Notes: a model not told the origin generated them from the sequence alone. Numbered from the stretch's first letter, positions 48,020-58,896 are shown. The stretch: DNA of 64,000 bases from Rhyzopertha dominica (GCA_025024175.1 QCXZ01000064.1:50861325-50925324), one strand, 5' to 3'. Program-made: numbers and translations.

Positions 48020-48400
48020 AGCAGGTGCTGAATTTATTTTTGAGTTACATAATATGACCATTCAGGACATTGACGATCAAGGAACATGTTTTGTTATTAA
48101 AATTCCGCAAACAAAAACAAATATTCAACGAACATTTACTGTTACAAACAGAGAAGATGAAAATATAAATTACCTATTTAGAAATTTACCGCAAGTGTTA
48201 TATCTTCGTACTTCAGCCACCCTTCTAGCGAATAGAGGTGTGTAGATGTGCTCGACCGTCGCAGAAAACTAATTCGAAGATTCCCTCAAAAAAAATTTTG
48301 CTGCTACCACACGGGCGTCAGTAACCAGTTTTACTCCGAATAGAAATATAACTGAAACTGAAATCAAAAAGATATACCTATATAAATGTACTAATCCAGT
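48020..48400 (+). pseudogene. Crypton-like tyrosine recombinase relic
   Basis: A single plus frame gives F-E-L-H-N-M-T-I-Q-D-I and V-I-K-I-P-Q-T-K-T (48040-48115), followed by R-T-F-T-V-T. After a gap relative to the family comes R-T-S-A-T-L-L-A-N-R-G-V (48208-48242), then, past a stop, S-T-V-A-E-N-stop-F-E-D-S-L (48255-48287). Known insect Crypton-type recombinases have I-P-x-T-K-T, then R-R-x-S-A-T-L-L with the conserved Arg, a G-G-W segment, and V-A-E-x-Y-x-E-D with the nucleophilic Tyr. Here the G-G-W segment is missing and the Tyr position is TAA (48270-48272). The frame itself is not shifted. The family call rests on motifs only. Confidence 0.65.
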
Positions 48401-48768
48401 TTTTGTAAATAATTGTACTAACAGCACATTCAATTTCAATAATAAGTGAATTCAAAATTACATCTTTGTTTCAATTCAACTTAAGTATACTTAGTCAAAA
48501 AAATAATAATCGAATTCTAGAAATCCTATTCTAAATCAACGAGACGTCAAAAATGTGAAATCAATGCTTTTGTACTTACCTTTCCAGAGCGGTAAGGTGT
48601 CACTTGCAGTTTTTAACCTTAGTAACCAATAAACGCATCTCATTGTCGTAGAAACAAATATGATAAATGAACAAAATAAACTGGATCGTACAAAGAGGGT
48701 TAAAAAAAGCGTGCTCGTCTTTCAACGCAACGCAACGCAAAGATATAATAATATATTTCCAGAGAATT

Positions 48769-49010
48769 CTATAAATCGAACCTTCGCAAAGTTTTGATAG
48801 CGTCTAGAAGGTATCGCTTTTGGAACTTTCGATGGGAGTGAAATAGCCCGGCGCGGCGGAGAGAGCGCGGGCAGTTCTGAATTCGAATAGTGGTTATCGG
48901 GCGAGCGAAAGGCTTAGTGATGCAAGTGTGTGCAGTATAGTGATTTAGTGAATTAGTAGTGTTAAAATAGAAGTGTTGTGAACACAATGGGGCTCCTCCA
49001 CATAACTTGA
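48769..49010 (+). promoter_or_regulatory. Candidate host promoter and 5' UTR exon
   Basis: A TATAAA (48770-48775) is followed by a GC- and CpG-rich block (48848-48905, with GGCGCGGCGG and GGGCGAGCG), then a GTGTGTGCAGTATAGTG stretch and AGTG-rich sequence of the style common in insect 5' UTRs. The block stands out sharply from AT-rich surroundings and contains no transposon domain. An ATG at 48987 opens only an 8-codon frame, so coding sequence would have to lie in a later exon. No splice donor could be fixed. Inference only. Confidence 0.35.
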
Positions 49011-51569
49011 TATCGTTAAACAATTTTTAAATAAAAGCTTTTCCAAAAGGTGTATAAGTAGTGGAGGGACTGTTGATTGCTCGGCTACATCACCAGTTAA
49101 AAATGATTTCTTCTTGTAAGGGTACATAATCTAAAAAGTTTACTTTCAATCTTCCATCTATTCTGGATAATCCTGTTACGATGAAGTCAAGCCAGCGCCT
49201 GCTGTTTCTCACTTTTTACATTGAAAACAGGCCTCAAAATGCATTTTTAATCATACTTACTTCGAAAGATTGTCTTGAGGAGGACCTCCTAACGCCCATT
49301 TCTCTGACGAATAGACCTAACATGATTACATTTTTCCCAATATAATTTTATATTGTTATGTCGCATTTATTGTTATTATTGTTTATATAAATTATCCCTC
49401 CGTTGCCCCCCCCACAAAAAAAACACAATTCTGGATCCGGGCCTAACACCCTTATTCAAGAATTTTGTTTACTTTTTTCTTTGTCTGTTTTCGTTTCGTT
49501 ATTTGTTCTTTTAGTGATGTAATTTATTAATCCAATTATGTATAACGTATTAAAAATTAAGATGGTTAGGACCATGAGTATTTGGAATGAGCCAGTGGGT
49601 AAAAACTGATCAGTAGGCTAGGTTTGACCTACTAAAGCAAAAGCATTTATTTGTTTACAATTGCATCTTCGACAACATTCCTTTCCATTGGTTTCGAGGG
49701 CCAATTTATGTCAGCAGTCGAAGTCGAAAACTTACAACATTCAAAACTCATTAACTACTCCACCTTTTGAATAACGATCGTTTTTATTCTACTATTATTA
49801 TTCTGGACTGGATGGCTTGTAGATAAAAGGCTGCGTACAGATATTGTTTTCGAATGTGAATACCACACTATACATTACATTTAGCGGATACAATGAGAGT
49901 AGGTTTTAGCACGTTACGTATGTCTTCCGCAAAATGCCTATCGATGTCATTAAAAATATTGAACTCCATTCAGCAATAATGGGGCTTAAAATATGCATAA
50001 TAAAAAACGATTACTTTCTCTACAAGTCTTTCTTGTCGCATTGCAGTTGTAATATTTAATTAGTGGTTAAAACACCAGCTCGGCATTGAATCCTTTCAAT
50101 AAACTTTCTTGTTCCACTGAATTTTAATACAGAGTGGCTGTATTATTTCGAAACAAAGTAGGGACGATTATGTGTTGCTATGTATTGTAACAGCTAAGAG
50201 CAATCTGTGCTGTTAAGTGACATCAAATTAATACACTACTTGCCTTTTTCAGCACTTTGGTGGGCTTATTAAACCCATTTCTAAATGCGATCCTGTACGT
50301 TAGCGCCAAGTTCAAAAAAGGATTCATCATGTAACATATACCTGGTATTTATTTAGAAAGTAGTTCTTCTCTCAGTTTCATGAACCTAAGTACTAAAAAA
50401 AACTCTAGTGGATTAAAATATCATCCCTCTTACATTTAAAGTGCAAACAATTGTTAACGCAATAAATACTAAACAAATAGAAGAAACGCTAGGTATTTCT
50501 CATCATGAGGTGTGCTTCAGTAATTTCTTAAGAGTGGTAGATAAGATACACAGTTTAGCATCATCTTAGAAAAATTGCAATTATAAAATAATTCTTATTT
50601 TTATTAATAATATTTAAATGAGCGGATCTCTGAAATGCAATACACCACTGTTGCTATGCAAAGATTTTCTAATTATACCTGCTAACAATTATTTGTAAGT
50701 AACAGGAAAATAAAGTAAAAGGCAGTTTTTCAGTAATATTAAACTCAATTCAGAAACATTAGGCGAAATAAGAATATTTTAATCAACACTATTTATTTCA
50801 ATTTAACTTTAAAAAAAATCATAATTCATTAATATTTACTTTCATTAACGTTTAAATTAATTACAACAGAGCTCGACATTTCATTTACTTCATCGATCGG
50901 TATGGGTTTGTTAAATTTAGGATATTAAAATTGATTGTAAACAGATAACATACGGGGTTGCGCAGTGCTGTATTATAAATATGGATTAACATGATGCAGG
51001 TGAGAGTTATTTGCAGTTAGGTAAGTGCTCTATAAGATACTCAGGGTGTTTTTACAGCCTAGATGCAATCAAGCTTTCTTATTTCAATTTCAAATACAAC
51101 ACCCTGTACATTATTATTAAACAATTAGTTTCTTGGTTTGAAGGCTTCCGTGGTTGTTGTTGACATGTTGTTTTCCGGGCTGGTTCCTACGTTGATTGAC
51201 GTTTCGACACTCATGTCGGTGTCTTCCTCAGAAGTAGCTCTGACAATTCAGAGAAAACGACCAAGAGGTGGCGTGCGTATCGTCGACTTGAGGAACATGC
51301 TAAGCCTACACTTATACCACTTTGGTTTTCTACGTCGGACACTAGCCTCATCGCAGGGTATCGTTTTCTATAGCCTCTCTCTTTAGAACGAACTTCATAC
51401 TCATCATTCCTCATCAGAAGCAACAGATCTTACTTCAACAGTGGCAACAGAACGATCTCCAATTCGGTGAAGAGTGAAGCAAATACTAAAAGAAGGCTAA
51501 AGGAAAAAAACCGTAACTAAAGAGACTGCCATAAGAAATACAAAAAAGGCAACCTAAGAAACCAAAAGC
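49011..51569. other. No gene; two repeat-like patches
   Basis: A C8 run followed by CTGGATCCGGGCCT near 49404-49444 looks like a decayed hAT end. At 51041-51111 CAGGGTGTTTTT is followed about 60 bp later by AACACCCTG, like two ends of a Tc1-type element with almost no interior. A GACGTTTCGACA-containing patch at 51180-51235 reads like an interspersed repeat. Confidence 0.35.
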
Positions 51570-51779
51570 GTCTACAACTGACACCGAATACGACTCATCG
51601 CTGGATATCCAGTTGCAAGACGATGATGTCGACATGGAGGATGATGAAGAGTGTTGTTGTGTTAGGTGCGGTGAATTCATTTGCACTAAAAAGAACGTGA
51701 ATTGGATCAAATGTGTTAGCTGTCAACTGTGGCTGCGCGAAGACTGTTCAAAATTTGAATCAATATGTGATATATGACA
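51570..51779 (+). pseudogene. C-terminal acidic tail and PHD-like zinc finger of a DDE (pogo/Tigger-type) transposase
   Basis: The plus frame gives an acidic run (D-D-D-V-D-M-E-D-D-E-E, 51622-51654), then C-x2-C-G-E, N-W-I-K-C, C-Q-L-W, D-C and I-C-D before a stop at 51777-51779. This order (C-x2-C, W-x2-C-x2-C-x2-W-x4-C, C) is the PHD-like finger that closes many insect Jerky/Tigger-type DDE-1 proteins. The His usually found after the Trp is not obvious, and the last Cys coincides with the stop. The DDE domain itself was not found upstream. Confidence 0.55.
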
Positions 51780-52059
51780 CCCAAAGTGCATTCGCCATTT
51801 CACCCGTAAGCATGGGTGAAATGGTGAATTTGATATTATAATAAATAGTTTTTTTTTCAAACTTTTCTGACGCCTTAAAAAGGATATGACAATGTTAATT
51901 TGCTGCCTATATACTTTGTGAAAGAAGAGTGTTTTTATTTTGTTTAAATAAACAATTTTTTCATATAAACAGAATTTTCAGTTGTTTGTACCAATAGTTC
52001 TATAGTGATCTGAACCTGCAGATTTTCAGTTGTGGGTTTTATTGATAGTCTAGGTGACC

Positions 52060-53340
52060 ATTTCCGTTGTTACCGTAATATTCGCCTCGAGTCTCAACAC
52101 CCTTGTGTCGTTTATATTCTTCCTAGATCCATTGTGTGATCCGCTGTGTGTTTTTGGTCGAAACCATAGTTCTTTCCAATACGTTTCAATGTCTGCACTT
52201 GTTGGTAACTCTTGAGATTCTGTAATAGTAGACGTTTTGGTTAAGTTGTAGAATCTTTTTCATTGTTTTTAAATGTTTGTTTATCTTTTCTTCTATTGAA
52301 AGATATCTGATATCTTTTTAGTCTCGTTGCATATACAGATAACTTTTGTTTCTGAAGATCTAAATAACGAGGGAGTTCTACTTGTGAGCTTTCTCAACCA
52401 GGATGTGACTGACTTTGTTTATAAGTCTTTTGCTACGATTTCCATGTAGGAATGGTGTCATTCTGCCAATCTCACTGCGCAGCTTTTCAAAGGATCTTGG
52501 ATTCTTGTTTTCCACTTCGGGTGTGAGGTCTTTGTTGTTGCACCCATTGTGTTTACCCGGCTTACTTAGTTGTGTGACTATAAATACAGCGCAGTAAGTC
52601 AAGCATTACAGCTGCTCCAATGTGGTATTTTCTCTACTCGTAATATGTGTGAATGATGCAGTTTACATGTTTAATCATTTCATGTGCTGTTTTACTGTAT
52701 CGTAGGTAGTTCTTGAGNTTGGGTCAGTGTCAAACCACTTTATAAGATTNAAGTGTAGCTCAAATGCCAGTGTGTCTNCGTTGCTGGTCTGTNTGGATGA
52801 TTCTGTGTGTGCAGTGTTTATCTGCGTATTGTGTTCATCTAGGTCTNTATTTGCGTTTGTCGCATGTGGTGCATGTGGAGATGGATGTAATTGATCATTC
52901 TGTGCTAATTGTCCTGCCGTTTTATCTCCTCAGTTTGAAGCCTAGATAGCCGATTGTTTGTCACAATCACTTGTTTTTGGTCCATCAGTCTTTGTTCGGT
53001 AACATTTGTGTATTCCAGGTACATTTCTAGAAAACGACGCAGTAACTGAGTCTGCTAAAGTGCTAACTGATGTTGTTTCTAATTTTGTTGTAATGAAGTA
53101 ACACCGCATGGCATCTCTATTCATATCGGTTGTCCAAGTCATGCGTTGTCGGGGAAGCCCTTCTCGGGTGTTTGCTGGTTGGTCTTCAGGCAAAACAATC
53201 TCACGCAGGTTTGTTGTGGAATCAAATCTTCTGGCGCCGGAGTAGGAAGGAATGCCCTTGCTCCATCGGTCCTCATGTTAGGCTGGCCATCATCACTGTT
53301 CCGATCACGTTCCGACACGCGTCCATGGACTCCTATATAA
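52060..53340 (-). pseudogene. R2/R4-like non-LTR retrotransposon, copy B (N-terminal half)
   Basis: From about 53340 down, minus frames show R-Q-R-M-T-W-T-T-D-M-N-R-D-A-M-R-C-Y-F (53080-53140), an N-terminal block I associate with R2-like open reading frames. Next comes L-R-S-E-I-G-R-M-T-P-F-L-H-G-N-R-S (52420-52500), and then W-K-E-L-W-F-type linker sequence near 52140-52180. The reverse transcriptase is missing. Several ambiguous bases (52719-52848) fall in the middle. Stops and frame changes are frequent. Because this N-terminal half lies downstream of another RT C-terminus on the same strand, it belongs to a second copy rather than to the element at 53341-57140. Confidence 0.55.
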
Positions 53341-53598
53341 TGCGTTTCCTATAATTTCTTGTATCTAAAAATGTATCCATTTGTTTCTGCATGCAAGTTC
53401 CTTTCTTTAACCATATATTTGACGCTCTCTTATCTACATGAGCTTGTTCCATTTTATGAGGATGAGTTCCATGGAAGGCTTTACTGACATCTGTATTTCA
53501 GTTGCTGGTCTTGACATCTGAGGTTCAACGGGCTGTATGCATCTGCACTGTACTCAACTCGGTACAAGTTCAGATTGTTTTTACTGTAGAAGTATTGC

Positions 53599-54280
53599 CA
53601 GTGGCGTGCGGTCAGGGTGTGCAAGGTGTGCACTGCACACTGCCCGTATTTACCAAAATATAAAGTAAAATAAAAAAAAATCATTTGCAATTGCAAAGTA
53701 TTTATGGCTGCAATATGGTACGCTAATACGAGTGCAGACGAATACCTGCACCAGCGTGCATTAGAAAATTGAAGACTGTTGCTCCCACCCTTTCACATTT
53801 AGCACAATCAGAACGCGTGACTTAGCCGGCTCACGGTGCAGCAAAAATCCTGCACTTAAATATCGAAATATGTCCGGCTGGATAACATTCGATGTGGCAA
53901 TTTAATTTAAATTAACTACATTGCTTTCTTTTGGTGTAAGACTCGAATTGTCTTATTTTATAGGTGCCTAATCATGTAATCATGGACTGTAAAATTCATA
54001 ATCTATTAGAAAAACCGTTTCACGTGCGCTCTTTTAAAGAAAAGGTGGAAATCAAAGATTGGACACGACTAACTCCAAAGCTTGCAATGGTACAGAAAAC
54101 TAAAGTTAAATATAGCAATAAGAATGCACATATTTTCAAAATTCGTTATACGAAAAATTTCAATGGTTCAATTTTATGACAATGTTATTGAAGATTTTGT
54201 AAAGCAAACCAGAAGAACTGATGGCGTAACATTTGTACCTTTACTTCACATCCATCCTGAAACATCACCGCACGCCACTG
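53599..54280 (+). mobile_element. 682-bp internally deleted hAT with perfect 8-bp target duplication
   Basis: The ends CAGTGGCGTGCGGT and its inverted counterpart ACCGCACGCCACTG are perfect over at least 14 bp. The flanks AGTATTGC (53591-53598) and AGTATTGC (54281-54288) are identical. Inside, a TTTATTTTATAG acceptor-like site at about 53953-53964 is followed by an open frame to 54179. That frame carries P-F-H-V-R-S-F-K-E-K-V-E-I-K, resembling the N-terminus of ZMYM1-like hAT transposases, so the rest of the transposase has been deleted. It sits inside R2/R4-like copy A. Confidence 0.9.
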
Positions 54281-55031
54281 AGTATTGCCTCTAGTGCGCT
54301 CTTTCGGGCAGTGATGCCAACCCTCCTTGGTCGTGTAAAAAAATAATTCGTTCAAATGCAGCTTTTGGGTGGCGCATTCTGTACTTAGTAAGCGTGACAC
54401 GTATGTTTCTTTCCAGATCTTCAATGTCTGTTTTCGTCCAGTTGATAATTCCAAATAAATAGAGAAGTACTGGTATAGCATCTTATTACGAGTGTTTAGT
54501 TCTGTCAGGAGAATGTTTTTTAGCCTAACACCAAACTTCTTGCTAAGTGATTCCCTGATTTCCTTCTGCTTTCCTTCTGCCTATCAATTGCATGAATCCT
54601 AAGTATTTGTAGTGTTCATTATTGGTTAATGCTCCCTTCACCTTATTGTCTTGCATTTATCGATGGCAAGCTTCATTTGTATGTCGTTACTGAATTGCTC
54701 TGTTATGTACTAGTTTTTCAAGGTGTTCTCGGGAGCTGGCAGCTGGCATAAAACTTTTGGTCCTTCATGTAAAGGAGATGATTCAGGATGTGTCTTGGTT
54801 GTGACTGTTTATCTTGAATCAGTAATCTGTTTCGTTTAGAGAATCAGTCAGCGGATTTAGCTCAACACAGAACCACAGAGCATTCAGGCACTCACCCTGA
54901 AAGATTCCTCTCCGGTTGCTGATTTTGTGCGTGTTGATTGTCCTACCATGTAAATATAGAGCATGGTTGACTAATTCAGCATTACACCTCTGACCATCTG
55001 GATACCCTTAGCATCTACTATATACTATATA

Positions 55032-56222
55032 TAAGGGCGTGGTGACAAAAAATCCGCACAAGATGTCAGCTATTAAATTTTAGTAGGTCTTAGACTTTCA
55101 ATAATTGTACTCACAGCTCTCTAAACTTCATCCTTGACAGTATAAGTAAAATCAGTTTCAAGTTATTTGATTTGTTACGAACGATTATGCAGTGACTGAA
55201 AGAAAATAAGCGTTGTGAAATTATTGCCAGCTAAATTGAGCAACACGGAAATCACAAAAAATATGATGTTGTCAATCACTTTTATGCAACGGGGGTTCCT
55301 AAGCGGAATACGTATGATACTTATAAACGTGTAGAGTTAGGATTGCCATCAGTTAGGAAGGCCCCCTAGAAAAATACCGAAAATAAAAATAAGCTCTGGT
55401 TGAACTTGCGCACGGTAAACTTGGAGTTTCTCTCAGAAAATTGGGTAGAAAATACAACATCCATAAAAAGTATTTCAGCAACAATTTGAAAAGCAAAAAT
55501 GTTATATTAGTATGAAGGCAAAGTAAGTACACGGAAATACAAAAAGTGAAACAAAAGAAAATAAGTTGAGGCGCCTAGCTGAAAACGAATTTGCTACATC
55601 AAATGGATTAAAAGTGATTATTAATGAATCATATTTCTCATGGTACGGTAGAGACAGCGAATAACAAGTCTTACTCTTGCAAAAAAAAGGTAAGGACGTG
55701 GATCCTGAAGTGTGTTTTTTAAGCGTCACAAGAAATTTTCTCAGAAGTTATTGGTTTGGGTGGTTCTTCTCGCGGTCATTCTTCTTTGCATATCGCACCC
55801 TCCGGTAATTCTGTGATAGCATAAGTGTCTGGCCTGATAAGGCACCCGCTTATCACAAATTGGATATCACCTTTGTTGAAAAGTCCAGAAATGTGCCAAA
55901 TGTACCCTAACTGCGTCCAATTGAAAGATTCTGGAAAATTTTAAAACAGAGGGTATACGATGATGCTTGGGTTGGGAGACAAGTAATGAAGAATTGCGAA
56001 AGCGGATCACTTTTAAAGTCCGGCAAATGGATGTAACGCTCTTTTCCAATTTAATGCGACGAATAAAATCTAAAACCAGACAGGCACGTCGTTTTGGCGC
56101 TGATACCGTTATTTAATCTTTAAGTATTATTACCAGTATTTAGTTTTGTGTATTAGGTTATCCATTTTCAGTAAATTGAAGTCCTGCAGTGTTTGGGCGG
56201 ATTTTTTATCCCCACACCCTTA
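55032..56222 (+). mobile_element. Tc1/mariner element with D-D-37-E-type transposase relic, copy 3
   Basis: Ends TAAGGGCGTGGTGAC (55032-55046) and the inverse of TAAGGGTGTGGGGAT (56208-56222) match at 12 of 15 positions, then share AAAAAATCCGC. A TA at each outer edge fits the family's TA duplication. The length of 1191 bp is typical. The plus strand encodes Y-D-V-V-N-H-F-Y-A-T-G-V-P-K-R-N-T-Y (helix-turn-helix, near 55260-55320), the start of a catalytic block E-S-Y-F-S-W near 55625-55645, then V-W-P-D-K-A-P (near 55825) and L-R-P-I-E-R-F-W (near 55910-55935). Stops and a small deletion between the last two motifs inactivate it. It interrupts R2/R4-like copy A. Confidence 0.82.
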
Positions 56223-57320
56223 TTTCTAAATCAGGAACGAATGGGGTATTGAGTTAAAGGGCTTATTGTAATCTACATATCCCATGCTTAGGTTTCGTTT
56301 ATTCCGTAAGGCCTGCCGCTGCACTATGACTGTGTCAATGGTTACTTGGTCCTTGCATCCTTGTGAATGTCTATCACACCCTTTCTGCTCCTCTATAATG
56401 ATATTATTTGTGTGGAGAAAATCGTATCATATTATTGCTCTATATGGATGTTATCAGCTTGTACAGGGTGCACAGATAGGTGGTTGGCCTGTATTTTGCT
56501 GGGTCGTAGGTAGAAGAAACGTCTGACCTTTGTGTGATGAAGATTGAGAGTTTTATCGTCTCTGCAGTATTTCATTAAGCTGTTTCCCTATCTTCTCATG
56601 CACAGCTGTTGTCTTCTTGTCCGGCCCTGGGCCTTACAGTTGAGGATCTTTTTAGTTGCTTGGATACAATCTGTTAGTATTATATCAACTGGAGGCATCC
56701 TGGGTACTCCAGTCACTCGAGAGTCTTCCTTTCTGATAGTGACGGACTCAACGTTGTGCTGCGCTGGTGTTTCCCATATGTTTGCCCAGAATCTTGTGAT
56801 TTGAGGTATATCTGGCTTTCATGTTTATAGGTTTTCGGTTCCATTCTCCTCGAGTTTCCTGTAGAAGGCTTTCCGATTTCTTTCATAGTCCTTGTTCTGC
56901 CTTTTTCCTGTCGCTATATTTAGTATGTCTTTTCAGTCTCTAGCTTTTGTTTTAACGTGTCTATTAAATCAGTCGATTTCTTGGCTGTTAGCTCCTCTAT
57001 ATAGTTTGTTTAAGTGTATACAGTCTCTTATGCTCCCGAGTTTGTATTAGTGCAGCGTCTAGGATTCCTTTCTCTAGTCATTCCATCCATCTCGGTTTGC
57101 TCCTCGCTTCTAGATGTCTGTGTCTTTCTGTACTCATTTCTGTTCTGGCGGTTTTTGTTACTGTTTATACAATATACAATGAGGTGAAGACAAGTGAATT
57201 TGCTTCAGATACATACTGTGGCATGTTGTTTAATTAAAATTTTTAATAGTTATATTTTGAGAGTAAACAAATCAAATGTTACTTACATCATACCAAGCCT
57301 TTGGTGTATAGACAAAACCA

Positions 57321-57422
57321 GTTCTATGCCGTGCTGTCTGCACTAGACCTAAACTGCACTGATGAGCTATAATGATAGCGATATCTGTAGTTGGTTGCGG
57401 TGCAGACAGCACAGCATAGACA
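57321..57422. other. About 100-nt hairpin, possible small-RNA precursor or foldback relic
   Basis: TCTATGCCGTGCTGTCTGCAC (57323-57343) pairs with the inverted arm at 57400-57420, 20 of 21 positions Watson-Crick and one G:T or C:A depending on strand. Inside it, pairing continues with bulges, and a terminal GCTAT-AATG-ATAGC hairpin closes the loop. No known miRNA was recognised and no target duplication was seen. Confidence 0.5.
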
Positions 57423-58680
57423 TGCATTTCAAATCAAATGTTTAGACAATTATCATAACTATTTCTCTAAGTCTTAAGTCATCTGCACGTTCTCAATTAT
57501 TGCTTTGCGCTGAAGAAAATTGTAGAAATATTTACAACGTTTAACAATTTACTGGTTCATTTTGCTATCCAAATATATTTTTAAACATTTACGACTCGTG
57601 TAAAATATTAGCTAAATCCTTTCAATTTTTGATCAAAAGTAATGTACTTTTCAAGGTCAATTTTTATCATTTAAGTAAAAAAATATAGGTGCTATTTAAT
57701 GCATGCATAAATGCGCGAACTCAGCGACCAATCTACTGTCACGAGTCATGAGAACATTATTAGCGAAACCTTTATACTGCAGTGACTTTACGAATATGTC
57801 ATGTCCCTAGATTGATAAAGTACCGCAATTGTCTACCATTTTAGGACAAAATATTAGTAAGAGATGGAAGAGAGAACCAAACTATCAAACCTGACCTTCC
57901 CTTTAAGGATTAGAGATCAGGCTGTGATGCAGATAATATTACCTATTCTGTGATGCAGTGTTGTTTGACTTTTCCCTAGGTATTGCGTTTTATGCATCAG
58001 AACTTTATATCTGACAGTTTTATAATCTTTAATGTTAAATTTGATTGGTTTGGTTCCCTCTCCCATCTCTAACTAATATTTTGCAGACAATTGCAGTACT
58101 TTATCTACCTATATACTTTACGAAATGGGGNCGTTATTGCCATNTGTGAGTTAACACCGCAGGCATGTACGGCTGACATCGTGATACTTACAGGTTGCAG
58201 TGGTTATGCTTTAAAATAATACCATATCACGTGTAGGTGGTGCCACAGTACCTGTCGGGGTAGTCCCTAAATTTGTTTTTTAGAAAAAAGGCTTTTCGTA
58301 TTTTTAACCATATCTGGTGTATATATTTTAGTAATGAATGGTATTCCAGAAATACTGCAGTTTAATAGGTGAGAAAAAAATTTTTTTATTGCTAGTCTAC
58401 CTCTTGGAAAACTTAAATCTGTTATTTCAGCCACCATCTCGACTTAATAGAGCATTTGCTTTTTTACAATTACATGAGACCCTTATTATATAGGATGCTT
58501 CAAAAGTGCCTATTTATTTTATTAACTTACCTAGTGACAGTCCATACCAAACAATCTCTATACCTACTGTTTTTAGCACCTAGAAGTCATAATTAATGAA
58601 CATTTTGTGTTTAGTATGATTGAATTTTTACTGTTGTTGTTTTACTGTTACGTAAAGAAAGAAAACTAAGATTTTAAAAA
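57423..58680. other. No gene seen
   Basis: AT-rich spacer between the R2-like copies and the 3' end of the helicase gene, with ambiguous bases at 58131 and 58144. Confidence 0.45.
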
Positions 58681-58688
58681 TAATGCAG

Positions 58689-58694
58689 TTTATT
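58689..58694 (-). terminator. Polyadenylation signal of the helicase gene
   Basis: The minus strand reads AATAAA just after the TGA at 58698-58700. It is close to the stop, so a longer 3' UTR using another signal cannot be excluded. Confidence 0.4.
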
Positions 58695-58697
58695 AAC

Positions 58698-58896
58698 TCA
58701 TTTAATAGTTTTAGTGTTTTCACTGGAACTAGAGGCAACAGATGCGTTGTTTAAAGCTTCACCCAAACATTTCAATAATTCATTCCAATCAGAATTAACT
58801 TTGGAATCATAGGTATCACCCTCAGTCATTTGGTAAATGTAATATTCCAAGCCATTCTGAAGTGCTTGTTTACACTTACTTAATATGTTAGCATGC
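58698..58896 (-). CDS. Helicase exon D: C-terminal tail
   Basis: Preceded by TTTATTTCCAG and separated from exon C by a 55-bp intron. It encodes a helical K-C-K-Q-A-L-Q-N-G-L-E-Y-Y segment and a Ser-rich end, stopping at 58698. The Met at 58928 is within the intron. Confidence 0.82.

Larger units (their letters stand above)
53341..57140 (-). pseudogene. R2/R4-like non-LTR retrotransposon, copy A, split by two DNA transposons
   Basis: Minus-strand blocks, high to low coordinate: the pre-RT linker with K-A-F-Y-R-K-L-E, F-W-A-N-I-W-E-T-P-A-Q-H-N (56700-56900); RT with K-Y-R-P-T-T-Y-L, L-Y-K-L-I-T-S-I, C-K-D-Q-V-T-I-D and N-L-S-M-G-Y-V-D-Y (56230-56510); a break caused by a Tc1-like element (55032-56222); then R-R-G-I-F-Q-G-E, L-N-P-L-T-D-S-L and L-L-Y-M-K-D near the catalytic Y-M-D-D position (54750-54960). 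A thumb region follows at 54290-54480. A second break is caused by a hAT derivative (53599-54280), and then come H-V-D-K-R and T-R-N-Y-R-K segments (53345-53460). The catalytic box reads Y-M-K-D, so the first Asp is lost. The family is the site-specific-type R2/R4 branch; the exact clade is uncertain. Confidence 0.7.

Noticed and set aside
51180..51235. GACGTTTCGACA patch as a Penelope- or Polinton-type end
   Set aside because: Single short motif without a partner or coding region; not enough to name a family.
56284..56804. Plus-strand frames of 80 and 86 residues
   Set aside because: Opposite strand of the R2/R4-like reverse transcriptase; no independent support.
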